Part shown: positions 26,351 to 38,300 of the stretch, one piece after another
How the letters are laid out: each line of letters starts with the position of its first letter
Numbering within the stretch: the first letter of the stretch is position 1
Origin: Gymnorhina tibicen
Lineage: Eukaryota; Chordata; Aves; Passeriformes; Artamidae
Length of the DNA stretch: 64,000 bases
Direction: 5' to 3'
Assembly: GCA_013399875.1 (NCBI GenBank)
Contig: VXAZ01006779.1
Location: 1,333,648-1,397,647 of the forward strand
Made by a program: the position numbers and the translations under genes
Notes under the pieces: model-generated
Database searches by the model: none
The model's input: only the letters and a program-made list of their open reading frames with translations
Told to the model about the DNA's origin: nothing

Positions 26351-27784
26351 CAAGTGAGGTACAACATACATAGTGTTTCAGAAATGTCTTTGTGACTTTG
26401 ATTAAAAAAGATACTCTAGTCCTTGAAAATCAAATTTCAAGGTACATGGTTAATTTGATCTGAGTTATTGATCTGTCAGGTATATGGAATCTTACCTTAA
26501 ATAAAGACCATTATTGATACACACAGTGGAAGGGGAAGTTTACTACCAAGAAGATAAACTAAATTGCACTAACTATGGTTGACTGAGTTCAAATTGAATA
26601 TCCATTTAGGGATTCAAGTTAAAGGGATACCTCCTTTTGCATGGGCATGGATAATCAGAGTATAAGCAAAAACAACAACAAAAAAAGAGTTTGGGGAAAT
26701 AGGGCATAAATATCTGCCACAAAGCATTTTTAAATAGCTCCTAACCAAAGTTTGACCTGCGAACATTTTTTGTTGGTTTTCCCATGGAAAAATTGCACCA
26801 TTTACCGAAAGCACTGAGATCTCACACACATTATGTTCCAACAGCTGCATGCGAAGAGGAAGCCTGGCAAAGAAGAGAGACTGCACAGCTGCTTATGCTC
26901 AGAAGACGGCTGAGCTTACACAACTCTTTCCTTCAGACACCAACTACCCAGTCAGAAAACAGCAGAATTGCCCCAAAACATGTTTAATACATCATTACAC
27001 CTTATCAGGCATCAGGACAACTAATCATGCCTTATTTCTAAAGGATAATGGGCTTAGCAAGTCCCATCAATACAGTTTCTTACTTACAGATATTCAAGTT
27101 TTTAAGTTCTTGCTATAAAACCATAAAATCCTGATAACACACACTTCTGTCATTAAAATCTTAGGGTGTGTGAGTAAATACCTTTAACCCTGAAGAAAAA
27201 GAAAGAAACAAGAATATTTTTCCTTCCTGAAGATGTTTTATCTCCCTCAGTGCTGAATACAAAAGGATAAAGATACTTAAGGGTTGACGGGGACTTTCTA
27301 AGAAGAAAATCATCACAGTCCCTTTTTTTTCTACTACACTTTTTGATGTGGTGCCATGAAGAATTACCTGAGAAAAGTTAAGAGACCCTTCCTCAGGTAT
27401 CAAGAGTAATACAATAATATAGCTATGCTTGTGTGGAGATCTGCACAGTAATTCACCGTGTTTCTGGCATGGATGTATACAGCTGGTGACTGGAAGGTGT
27501 ATCTGCTTTAGTAGGTCATTGACCCCACTAACCACTAGACAGTACTTCCCAACTGTTTGGAAAGAAAGAAGACACCCACTGATGCCCAGTGACTGTGGCA
27601 ATTCTGTGAGATATAGGAACTGCCTCATTTCATTAGTACATTACGTTGACACATCTTTTCAAAGGCGTTCATAGTTCTCAGGGAATTGGTGCACAGAAAC
27701 CTAAAGATAAGGGCCTTACCATGTTATAAAACAATTCCTTTCAAACCTCAAATGAAAAAACACGTTTCACTTGGTAGCATTCCA
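26351..27784. other. AT-rich non-coding sequence, no gene seen
   Basis: About 1.4 kb with no recognised gene. It contains a 155-codon minus-strand frame (27161-27628), one of the longest in the window. Its protein shows no domain, has the leucine/isoleucine-rich composition expected from AT-rich DNA, and I treat it as chance. Confidence 0.55.
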
Positions 27785-27832
27785 CCTGTAAAGGTCTCTT
27801 CCAAGCCAAACTATTGTGTGATTCTATGATGA
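27785..27832 (+). repeat. CR1 LINE, terminal scrap
   Basis: About 45 bases matching only the extreme CR1 3' end: 'aaaggtctcttccaagcc' followed by 'ttgtgtgattctatgatg'. It is a strongly 5'-truncated insertion or the last remnant of one. Confidence 0.75.
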
Positions 27833-28294
27833 TGACACAGCATTTACCATATTCCTTTCCTGGTTTTTTTTTTGTTTTGTTTTCATATCTGAATTCAAAA
27901 CAAATAGTCTTTATTAACAGCATCTAAACAGATAATAGTTCTGGAGACCTCTCATATGTTAATTAACATAGCACCTATTTAGGTTTACTAGGTCACCTTT
28001 GATCCTAGTGAGCAAAACAGAATTATTTTTTTAACTAAAAAAGAGATTCATAATATGTAGAATTTTATATAATCTAAGACAGTGTACCAATTCTAACCTC
28101 TTTTGTAGTGAGTATTCCATTTCAAATGGAAAGAAAAACTGCAATTTTGCTATTAAAATTAAAAAGAACAATAGAAACAAGACAAGTTAACACTGAAGAA
28201 GGTTTTTATTCTGCTTACAGAGAGAGAGGAAAAATATCTAGGGAATTAAATATAATGCAAGCAAAACAGTGGAGAAAAAAATGCCTAGGTAATC
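27833..28294. other. AT-rich non-coding sequence, no gene seen
   Basis: No gene or identifiable repeat in this interval. Confidence 0.55.
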
Positions 28295-28350
28295 TTAATG
28301 AATCACGGAGTAGAGCAATGTACCTTGAGAGATCATCCAACTCACACACT
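28295..28350 (-). repeat. Possible CR1 3' end scrap, minus strand
   Basis: 'tgaatcacggagtag' followed by 'accttgagagatcatccaac' resembles the reverse complement of a CR1 tail (a 'gaatcatagaat' repeat, then 'accttaaagatcatctag'). It is short and decayed, so chance similarity is possible. Confidence 0.45.
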
Positions 28351-29689
28351 TCCCCAAGCCATGATCAGTGAGAAAAAGAAAAATCACTTCAAAATTTTTG
28401 AAAACTGTCTTGATGAACTTGCATGAAGGAACATGTTTTCTAAAAGACAAAACTATCAAGGTTAATAATTCTGAGAGCACAAACAGGAAAGCTGAAGAAG
28501 AGAAGTGTGACAAAGATTTCTGTAAATGGTATTTTTCCCAGCATCTGGAACTAATATCTTATTTTTGGCAGTGTCTGACTGGATATCAAGTATCACTGAA
28601 ATAGCATGTCAGAGCACTGATAGGAAACCTATTTCTTTTTTCTTTTCCCTGTGCACTGTGCAGATAGGAATATTTGATTTCATACATCATTTGCAAATTG
28701 CTGTGGGGATTCCAGAAAGCCAATTTGACTTCACAAAATTGATGAATGAGAAAAAAAATACTGCTGGTTTTTTTCTGGGTTTTTTTTCTGTTGCTTTTGG
28801 AAGCTGCACGCCTGGGACTTTGGCAAACTGGGCATTACTAATGATTCATTGTCACGGTGCTACAGTGAAAATGCTGAAGCTTCTTTTAACCCTCAAGGAA
28901 CTTGTTCATCAGAATGCATAAATTATTTACATTTTAGTGTTTTTTTACTGGTCACCCTTACTAACAGCAAAAAAAGAAACACTACAAAACTAACTTTTTC
29001 AATCTAATAAAGCTTTTAAATGAAAATGTTCAAGCAGAAAAACCTAAGGAAGAACACAATAGAGGGGATAAGGGAAACAAACAGGACTGCGGGGGGGGGG
29101 CATCAGATGCAACTACTGCTGCATCAGACATAGAGAGCTGGTTTGCACAGCACTGTACCCGGTGCTGATGTGAAAGGGGACACACTTTGATTTTTAATTA
29201 TTTTAAAAGAGCTACATCAGATCTAAATTGAGAAGGAACTTATAAGATCATCTGAGCTGTTACATGCACAAGACCTGGAACCTAAGCCATTTATATTTTG
29301 TTTGAACTGTAGTGATCAGCATTTAGCACACTAAATGAAAGAGACTTCCATGAAATAGTCATGAACTACAAAGCAATCATTCACAATTCAAAAGAACAAA
29401 AATGATAGGCATCCTAAATCAAACAATATTATATAAAGGTTTGAAAAATGTTACATAAAAGTTTCTATGTGCTAAAAATACTGAGAGAATTTCTTAAACC
29501 AGAGAGAGAAATATTATTTTGTATAGAGGAATGTGTGGTTTTATAGCTTCATTATATAATTACTAATCTATGTTCTACAGACAATAATCTGCAGAAATTA
29601 ATGAAAATAATTAAATACAAGCTAAATATCTGATAGATGTCAGTTCCTTCAACCAGAAGTTGAATGGATAAACATTAAAGTTATTAAAG
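28351..29689. other. AT-rich non-coding sequence, no gene seen
   Basis: No recognised gene. A 131-codon plus-strand frame (28526-28921) lacks any motif. A run of 10 G at about 29.09 kb is low complexity. Near 29.23-29.26 kb the words 'gaaggaacttataagatc' again recall a CR1 tail, but too weakly to call. Confidence 0.5.
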
Positions 29690-30250
29690 CCACAGAGAAG
29701 GATACCAGTGGTGATCGTCATGAAGTTGGTATTGCTGCTTCCAGCTCAGAGGAAGCTGGTAGGGACCTGCTGGGTGAAATGAGGCAGATATACCTTATGA
29801 GGAAGATGCTCCTGAGACTGCTATTTCTCCCTCATGCCAAGATGAAAAAGAAGTTTCCCTTTTACACATCCATGGGAAGGTCCCTTGCCGGGACATGAAC
29901 ACTCACTGTTATCAAGTGGATTAACCATAATAAAGAAAGGATTCCTTTCAGTAAGATATAGAGACAACTCCACAGCCTCCATGGAACAGAGTCAGATAAC
30001 CTGAGGGTTAATATTATAACACTGTATCACCTCAGACACACCATACCTCAGTCCCAGCGGGCAGCTTTCAAGACTTCAGTGATAAAAGGGAACAAGGCAA
30101 CAAGAAGCTCATGTATGAACAACTGGGGCTGAGCCTTCGCTGAAAACCTTGGGAGATTAACCAGTCTCACTGCCAGCAGCGGGACAGCACAGATGCTTCC
30201 TGCTCACACTGACCACGCTTCCTTCCCTATCCCCATTAAATCTGTAGTTT
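29690..30250. other. Unidentified GC-richer block, possibly decayed coding or retroelement sequence
   Basis: This 560-base block is clearly richer in G and C than its flanks. On the plus strand, after about 29690, there is a short open stretch rich in Ser, Glu, Ala and Gly. One frameshift near 29800 would be needed to continue it as another acidic open stretch to about 29925. The far end (30100-30250) has a pyrimidine-rich run, 'ccccattaaatctgtagttt', which could be a polyadenylation region. I do not recognise a family. It could be a processed pseudogene, an old retroviral fragment or a non-coding RNA exon. The boundaries are approximate. Confidence 0.3.
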
Positions 30251-31166
30251 GACTGAGGAAATATCTGTGCGTAAAAAAACATTCTTCATCACTTACTGGT
30301 TAAAATGTGTGCCTGCTTCTGCAGCACATACATCTCTAATTGAAGAGATGGGTCCTACTAAATTGTCTGTGTTCTGTACCTGTAAACCAACAAGTATAAC
30401 TCAATCTATCTTCTGAGAGAAAAATGGGAGTGTAGCATTGCCTAACCTTGTGAATTAAAGTCCAAAAAACAATCCTGACATAGAATTAGCTACATTTGAA
30501 TACCAGTATTAAAACTTGTCAAAATACCCACGCAAAATTAATAATTCTGTAAAAGATGAAGAAAAACATTCAAATATCTGTTATGGAAGGTAATACAACC
30601 CTGAGGATATATCAAATATAATGTCAAAAGAAAATATCTCAATTACTCTTCAAAAGTCATGTCACTTTTATTTTAAATTTGGACACTATCTTGATATAAA
30701 ATAAAATAAATTCTTGAAGAGTTACTACATGCAAAGATATCCATCATGATATACATGCATTAGCAATAATATTTACAATGACTTTGTGGTCCTTGAAATC
30801 AACAAAAAATGAGTGAAAGTATACCATACATTCTTGCCGCATAAACACTTAACTGACAAACACATCCAAAAAAAAAGAAATAGGCAAACATTCCACAGGT
30901 ATTAGGTATCAAAAAAAAAGCCTCATAGTTCAATCTTGATTTATCCAAGACAACACTCTCCAGAGTGCTAGAAATTGAGACTACTGGGAAAATACATGTC
31001 CTCACTCATATATTTACAAGCTTTGTGTTAAGTCACAGGGTAACAGAAAACCAAACAGAACCCTGCAAGACACAGAAGGACAGTGTCCTCATTGATTTTG
31101 CTTCCCCCACTATCAATCCTTTATCCAAAAACTACCAAAAATCTCTCAAATAAACAAGAATAAGTA
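30251..31166. other. AT-rich non-coding sequence, no gene seen
   Basis: No recognised gene. Positions 30309-30330 show a weak resemblance to the first 22 bases of U6 small nuclear RNA (19 of 22 as I align it), but the match stops there, so I do not call a gene or pseudogene. Confidence 0.55.
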
Positions 31167-31902
31167 TGTGCTGGGAATATGCATTGGGTTTGAGTAGCCA
31201 GGTTTTGGTAGCAGGGGGGCATCGGGGTGGCTTCTCTGAGAAGCTGCCAGAAGCTTCCTACATTTCTGACAGGGCCAATGCCAGCCAGCTCCAAGATGGA
31301 CCTGCTGCTGGCCAAGACCATGCCCATCAGTGACAGTGGTAGCAACTCTGGGACAAAGTATTTCAGAAAGATGGAAAAAACTACACAACAGCATTTGCAG
31401 CTGGAGAGAGGAGACTGCAACCCTGTGGGAAACCAAGTCTGGAGCAGGCTCCTGGAAAGACCTGTGGACCTGAGAGGAGAGGAATCCCTGATGGAACAGC
31501 TTTTCTGGTAGGATTTGTGACCATGTGGGAGAAGGTGAAGAGTATGAGGAGGAAGAATGGGAGACACAACATGTGGATTGGATACAACACCCGTTTCCCA
31601 TCCACCTGCACCACTATCTGGCAAAGACATAGAGAAAATCTGGAGTAAAGGTAAGCTTAGGAAGAAGGGGCGGGGGGGGAGGGAGAAGGTGCTTTAACAT
31701 TTAGGTTTATTTATCATTATCCTACTGTCATTTGATTTGCAATAAATTAAATTAATTTGTCTGAGTCAAGTCTGTTTTGCCCATGACGGTGATGAGATCT
31801 CCCCCTGCCTTTATCATATTTTCCTCCCCGTGACCAGTCAGGAGGGGAGAGATAGAGCAGCTTGTTGGACATCTGAAATCCAGCCAAAGTCAACCCACCA
31901 CA
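31167..31902 (+). mobile_element. Solo LTR of an avian endogenous retrovirus, plus strand
   Basis: The block has LTR anatomy. It begins TGTGCTGG and ends CCACCACA, which are imperfect inverted repeats of each other, and its sequence order matches an abundant avian LTR family: 'aggttttggtag', 'gccaatgccagccagctcca', 'gacctgctgctggccaag', 'aataaattaaattaattt', 'cagccaaagtcaacccacc'. A polyadenylation signal (aataaa) lies near 31741. An alternative 5' end is TGCATTGGG at 31180. No gag, pol or env sequence flanks it, so it is a solo LTR left by recombination. The flanking pentamers (aagta before, gagtg after) agree at 3 of 5 positions, so any target duplication has decayed. Short open frames in it are not genes. 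I recall the family as ERVL- or ERVK-class but cannot assign it firmly. Confidence 0.85.
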
Positions 31903-34799
31903 GAGTGAAACCTAAGTTCCAGTTTTAAGGACAGGCTAATATGACCGGAACAAATCCTTCATATAAATCCTAAATTTGCATGTCCAGGAACAAATGCTTG
32001 ATATGCATAAGAACTCAAGCAATATCTGTTGGAGGCTAGTACCACACCAATTCCCAAAGCTCAGCAACTGAGAAAAAGGAGTATTCAGCTTCACAAGTCA
32101 CCTCAACCAGGCATCAAGTACAGTTTCCACTTCAAAGGATGACAGCACCAAGAACTAAATTAAAATGAAAGCACAATCCACCCATGCGTATCCATTCACA
32201 CATGCAATAATTTCCCCCAGACTTAGCAGCAGCAGCAGCTCCCACCACAGACTAGCAGAGCAAATAACAAAACACCTTAATGCTCAGTAGACCCTACTGG
32301 CACCTGAAATGTCAACACAGAAGTTTCTGGGAAGAACAAATCCAAGAAAGCAATAAAAATGCCCCAGGACCCCACCACAATATTAGCACAGAAACAGGCT
32401 ACTTTAGCACAACCAAATGTGCAAAATTAAATCAAACCATATGCTGACTGACCTATCTCAAAATAGATGAGGACATAAACAGGCAGAAAATACTGGATAA
32501 ATACCTCGCGCTCCTTTCTTAATATAAATAAAAGCTTTTATAGCTTAATACTGCATCATAGCTTTAATCACACCTATACTCAAAGACTAAACAGGAGAGA
32601 CAAGAGATAGTTGAGTTTCCACTTTTTGGGGAAATTGCATGGACTCAGAATTTTCGTCTTTAATATTTTCACTATCAATAAGGCTGGACACAAAAAATTT
32701 CACTTTCCAAGAAATTCTGCTCTTTCATCATGGATTTTATACTGAACTGTAAAAGCAGATGCCACATGAAATTTACCAATAATCTATTTCAGAAACAGTG
32801 TTTTATATGAATACATCTATTCCTGCCAATTAAATATTTTTCTTTGATTTATTCCACAGTACTTAAACCAAGTAGCAATAATTATTAAATAAATGCCTGC
32901 AAAAATAATTTCACACTGTAACATTAAAATGCCTGTAGCATTTAACTTATTTTTTTTAGTTTCTGCCTTCTCAATTCTGTTCTCTGCTGCACAAAAAACA
33001 CCAACAAACCAAACAACAAACCAAACAACCAAACAACAAAACAAAAATCTCCAAGCCAAAACGAATAAAAAAAAAGCTCCTACCAAAAGCCCAACAGCTT
33101 TTAATACTTTTTAAATTTGCATGTTTCTGGATAACCTACCAATCTTACTAATGGGAGGCAAGAAAGGGATGTGTATTAAAAATCTTTATTAGAAAAAAGC
33201 TCTTGAATTTAGACTTTCAGGGAAAATGTTATTACTGTCTTGCAACTCAATGTTTGCATTGGTGTTATTAATGAAAAAAGTATAAAAATACTCTTCTCTG
33301 AATGCAATGTTATTATAGATACCTACAACTCAGAATATGGCTTTAATTAAATAATTTGTGGCAATTTTAAATCATAGCCTTTACATTAGAGAGCATGACT
33401 CATCAGTCAGAACAGAAATCACTACTTCTGCCACACTGTCATCTTAAGAAATGAAAAACAGTCTCAAAATTCAGGATTTCACTTTACCTCAAACATATTT
33501 TTTAAATAATTTTTGATTAGAAGAAATTCTTATTGAACTCTGAGGATAAAATACAGAAGAATTAATGATGGAGAAAGCGAAGAATAAATTTGTAGACCTC
33601 TACCAGCAGAATTTACTAAACAGAACACTATGTTTGAAGGAATAATTTTATTTAAATCTAAAAATTATTAACATTATTACATTGTTCTGAATTACCAATG
33701 CTTCACAATGACTTTCTAAACCATTGTGTAATTTAAGAGCCTCTTGTTTTAAAATTAAAAATGCTGTCATGTCTTAGAGTACATGTTAATTAGCAACCAT
33801 ATTTTTCACATCAAAGTGAGCAACAACTGCATTTTTGAATGAACAGAAGAAAAGAAGGATTTGGATTAAATAAACTAGCAAAACTTCTCTCCCTGGTAAA
33901 TCCATAATTCCCTGACTGGTCCTTTTATTTGGTTCTATTTGGGGTTTATTTCCTGCTTCCTTCTATATGCTGAACTTCAAAAGTTTTCAAGCAAGGTTTA
34001 TTTTATTCACTTTTCATCAGAGTTCTTCTTACTCAGATTTTTTTGCAATCTTATTGTGTTTGAGAAAGATTATCAAGAAAGACTTCAATATACACAAAAT
34101 GGAAAATGCATACCTCAGGACATTTTTTTGTCCAAGAGAAGCCCAAATTGAAATATGTCACTACATTTAGTAGGCAACTGAAATAGGTAATAACAATGGT
34201 TTCTGTGCTGTATTTAAATTTACATTACCAGAACTGTTAAAAGATGTAAAATGCAGCCAGATAATTGCCTAGGCTTTTCTGCACGTGTTCTTTGAAGGAG
34301 AAACTTTCAGGAGGGAAAAAAAAATGTTTGATCACCTTAGAGTGTTCTAATAATTTGCAGACGTTTATAATAAATAATTTGTAAAAGCTAACAATTTGGC
34401 AAGTTTTGTTCTCGATGCCCACTTCAAATCCTATTTAGAAAATTATCTGTACATTTCAAATCAGAGTTCAGTACTCAAAACACTCTGAATAGCCAATGAG
34501 TTATATATGCTTAGCTTGTTTTAAAATCTCTCAATTTAGTTTGAATGCCAGAAACCAAAAACCACATTAGGAAAAATTTTGTAATTGTTTTGGTGTTGCC
34601 CCATATCTTTGCATATTTTTAGGACCCCCAGTTTCCTGTGGTTACCAGTTCCATTGCCAGACTAACCAACAAAAGAAGAGCTGTTTTGTTTACTGTGAAT
34701 GTGACTCAGTTTAAAATTATTATAATTCTTATATGAGAAGAGAGAGGACATAATAATTCCTTTCTGCTCTTCATGTAACACATATGGAAACTCAGTACA
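31903..34799. other. AT-rich non-coding sequence with simple repeats, no gene seen
   Basis: About 2.9 kb with no recognised gene. A CAAAC-type microsatellite lies at about 33.0-33.05 kb and a short AGC run at about 32.23 kb. Open frames of up to 89 codons around 32.8-33.1 kb read through the microsatellite and are not genes. Confidence 0.6.
32998..33052. repeat. CAAAC/CAAACCAA microsatellite
   Basis: Imperfect repeats of 'caaac' and 'caaaccaaacaa' units. It produces artificial Asn/Gln/Thr-rich open frames on the plus strand. Confidence 0.88.
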
Positions 34800-35325
34800 T
34801 CTCTTGGTCATATCCCTTCTGAGACACAATTTTTCAAGACTGAAGAGTCTTGAAAAGAGTAGCCTAGTCTAGTCTAGCCGACTTATTACTCATGTGTAAA
34901 CTTTTTCCATATCTTTGATTACCACTAATGTACTTCCCTAAATTTTCTCACTTTGTATCATTCTTTTCTCTCAAGGTAAAGGAACACTGTACAAAGCATA
35001 CATCCCCCAGAAAAGCATGCAATTATACAATGGCTTGATGATTTTATTTGCTGTGATCTCTATTGCCTTCCTAATAACCCCTAACAATTCTTTTGTGACT
35101 GTCAGTGATGAGCAAGTTGACATTTTTGAGGCTCGCTCCTTTGTAATTGAAATCTACCATCTGGCGACAATGATTGCGAATCTATTTTAAATGGCATTTT
35201 AAGGTTTGTCCACTCCCTTTACCATCAGTATCACTTTAAATTTGTCTACGTTGAATTCCATGTTATTAGCTGGTCACTGAATCTTGTAAGACTTTCTGCA
35301 ATTCATCACAGCTGGCCTTTGTCTC
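34800..35325 (-). repeat. Ancient CR1/L3-like LINE remnant, minus strand
   Basis: Read on the plus strand it gives the reverse complement of the 3' part of an old CR1/L3-like element. The blocks in order are 'tggtcatatcccttctgag', 'caagactgaagagtctt', 'ctctcaaggtaa', 'cctaataacccctaacaatt', 'cttttgtgactgtcagtgat', 'ctttaaatttgtctacgttg', 'aattccatgttattagctgg', 'tcactgaatcttgtaagact' and 'tttctgcaattcatcacagc'. The order and spacing are as expected, with many substitutions and gaps. It is the same lineage as the copy at 24.3-24.8 kb but inverted, and covers an overlapping part of the element. It predates the other CR1 insertions in the window. Confidence 0.78.
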
Positions 35326-38300
35326 AAAACCAGGGCTTCATTTTAGACAGATTCACAAAAGCCTTCTGCAGCACACCACAAGTTGCAATGTACTTCACAT
35401 AACCTATGGGATGTGGTGTTATTCACACAGTCCTTTAGTGGCAAAAACACCACAGGTGTCCAGTCTCATATGGTTTAGAAATCACCCATTATCTTACAAA
35501 AATTCTTCATGGGGTAAGCAGAGTGGAGAGAGTATTTAAAAGTTTTGATCTATTTGCATTCAGGAAGGACCTCCAGAACACAAGAAATAACATAACTTTC
35601 AGTCCCCTGAATGGTGTATAAATTGGACCAGACCTTATCTAACCATACTGTTATTTGTAACAGATTTTATTTTCACATATGTAATATATTCTGTAGCTGC
35701 TGGTAATAAATTGCACATTAGGTGACTAGCAACATGATGAGTCATATTTGTACTTGGGATTTTCATAGAATATTATATTAGAATAGCTATTCACTGTCAT
35801 TGTAGGGATTTTTTGCCTATCTTGTTTTCATGAACTTTCCCTTTTTGAAACTGAGCAGAGATGCAGTGATTTCTGATTTAGACTGCAGGGACACTGAATA
35901 CAAACTCCTCAAGCTTTGTGTTATGGAAAGGCCCTATAACTGAAAATTTCAAGCCTGTTGTATCTTTTCTTAAGGATACAGGATTTCTATTATTTCATCC
36001 ACAATAGATAACTCTACACTGAAAAATGGTCTCTTTCACCGTGGCTGACTTTACAGTGTTCACAAATTTATATATAAGCTAGTCAGTCTTCAACATCAAA
36101 AGCCCTAGTTCTTAAATCAAATTAAGTACACTTCTATTGTGTAGACCTTCTATATAATAGAGGCATTCCCAGTCTCCGAAGAATCTGAATTCCTGCTTAC
36201 ACCCCTTCAAAAGCCAGGCACTAAAAAATATGCCTTCTCTAGAATTTCCAAAACAATACTGAGTGCTATGAGAACTTAAGAGAATGATACTACAGGTGTC
36301 CTGGTCTTCAAATGCCTTCCTTAAAAGGTCATATTATGCTTCTATAGTAAAACTTGTTGAATGAATTGTAGACAAGGGGGAAAGCCATGGGTGCCAACTA
36401 TCTTGACAGTAACAAGGCTTTCAATATTTCCACATTAAGGTCTGGATGGTTGAACTCCTAAATACACAAATAAAAGGTGAATGATTGGAATCAGAGGATC
36501 ATGGTAATGGTTTTCACACTAACTGGAAGCTTGTAACAAGTGAAATTCCACTTTGTACTGTACTGGGGTCTGTATTGAATCCAAAACATTTGACCAAAAC
36601 TAAGAATAATTCATTCCAACTGATCAGGTCTGGGAAACCTGCTCTCTTCATGAATGCCCAAAAGGAGAAAAGAGAATACAAAATGAAGAAACTTGCTTGG
36701 CAATTTAAGTGTTTTCACCCCTCCCTTTCTTAGTTCTTTTTCTCTTACCTTTTAATTATTTGAATAGCATTTACTTTTCTGTGATTGTAGATTTTGCTTC
36801 TGATGCTACCTATTACTTCCTGTTTCTCATTTGAGTCTCTCCTCACTCTATTGCTTTCTAGAAAAAAAAGGTATAATTTGAATCCTTCTTTAAAACTGAG
36901 ATAAAATTTCAATAAACTAGTTGGAAAAATAACCCCCTAGAAAAATGGTCAATATATGACATCTTGTACTGATATAATGCAGTTCAATTGTTTTGGAAAA
37001 AACTACTTTGTTTTTTATTACTGGAACATTTGATTTGATTATAATTTTTTATAGCAAGACTGTGTTTGGATTTATGGATCATATAATTATCTTGTTGCTG
37101 ATAAATAGTTGTATTGATAAAACTTAAATTGTGACAATCTTCTACTATAGAAATACTCAATTATCTCAGTAGCACTGGACAGAATGAGAGAAGTTCTTTC
37201 TGTACAAAAATACAAGTCTAGTTTTATAATTTTCTGATTTGAAAATACGTGTTCTGTCTTCTGTTAATTTCTACTAGGTATAGTCACATTTTAAAATGTA
37301 AATAGACATTACAAAAAAGAGAAATTTTTATATTTTCAAGGATTTTAAAGTACAGTAGAATGCTTTACTGAAACCTTCCATTTTCTGGGTAATTTTCTAT
37401 GGCACACTCTGAAAATCCCTCTTGATTTTTAGACTGCTTTAGTGACCAAGGACATGGCTGTACTTACTTGTCAGTTTGATGCTGTCCATTTGACAGGTTA
37501 TCTGTCTTCTTTTCTGATAAAAATATTTGCAACAAAATACCTCCAAGGTTTTCACCGAAGTCTTTTAGGTAACTAAAAACTCCAAGACTAGTAAAGCAGA
37601 CCTCTGGGAATTATTTTACATACTGTAGCATTTGTTTGCTGAACCTCCCCCCACCTTTCCCCAGGTGGTAAGTACATCTATTTTCCAGTTTGCTGTATTA
37701 CGAATAAATCATGTTCAGTTTTAGCTGCTACAAAATAGGTAGTAATATGTAGCTACTGTACAAGGTCCCTGTGTAATTTCAAGCTGTGGTAAAGTACACA
37801 ATTCAGCAACACTTGCAGTTTCACAATAAACCTGCACAGTAGAGCAGAGATTATTTATCATATCTTGTGTGACATAAGAGAAAAGAAGTATTTTCAATTG
37901 TATTAGAAACACAACTTGTTATGCTTCTAATTTTTAGATAATCTGGATTGCATATTATTTTGAAAAAAGTTACAGACAATGTAGAAGATTAAAAGACAAG
38001 ATTAAAATAATTTTACTGATGGTCTCTAGATATGGCAACATTACAGAATAAAGCGCCATTGGTCACAAGAATACAAATAGAAACTAGTTTTCGCTCACTG
38101 AAATGCAGTGTCACAACAGAGAAGTAAAATCAGACATTTCTCATATTACATGTTCAAGTCACATAAGTCAAGTCTCCAATGTGAATGGGCTGACTATCAT
38201 CAGCACCTCTCTTACCAGTGCATCTTGAGTCTCCCGGGCTTGCCTTATAAAATACTGATTCATCAATAGCCAGCTGCAGACAGTTTTGGTGCAACCATTC

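Noticed and set aside
25961..26395. Open frames of 83-136 codons on both strands
   Set aside because: Overlap the minus-strand CR1 tail.
27161..27628. 155-codon minus-strand open frame
   Set aside because: No domain, hydrophobic composition typical of AT-rich DNA, no neighbouring exon-like frames. A frame of this length is expected about once by chance in 64 kb.
29225..29265. CR1 tail scrap
   Set aside because: Only about 20 loosely matching bases and no terminal repeat.
31121..31630. 169-codon minus-strand open frame, the longest in the window
   Set aside because: Antisense to the solo LTR at 31167-31902, with no retroviral or cellular domain.
32998..33052. CAAAC repeats as a telomere-like or CRISPR-like array
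   Set aside because: The unit is short and irregular with no unique spacers and no TTAGGG. It is a simple microsatellite.
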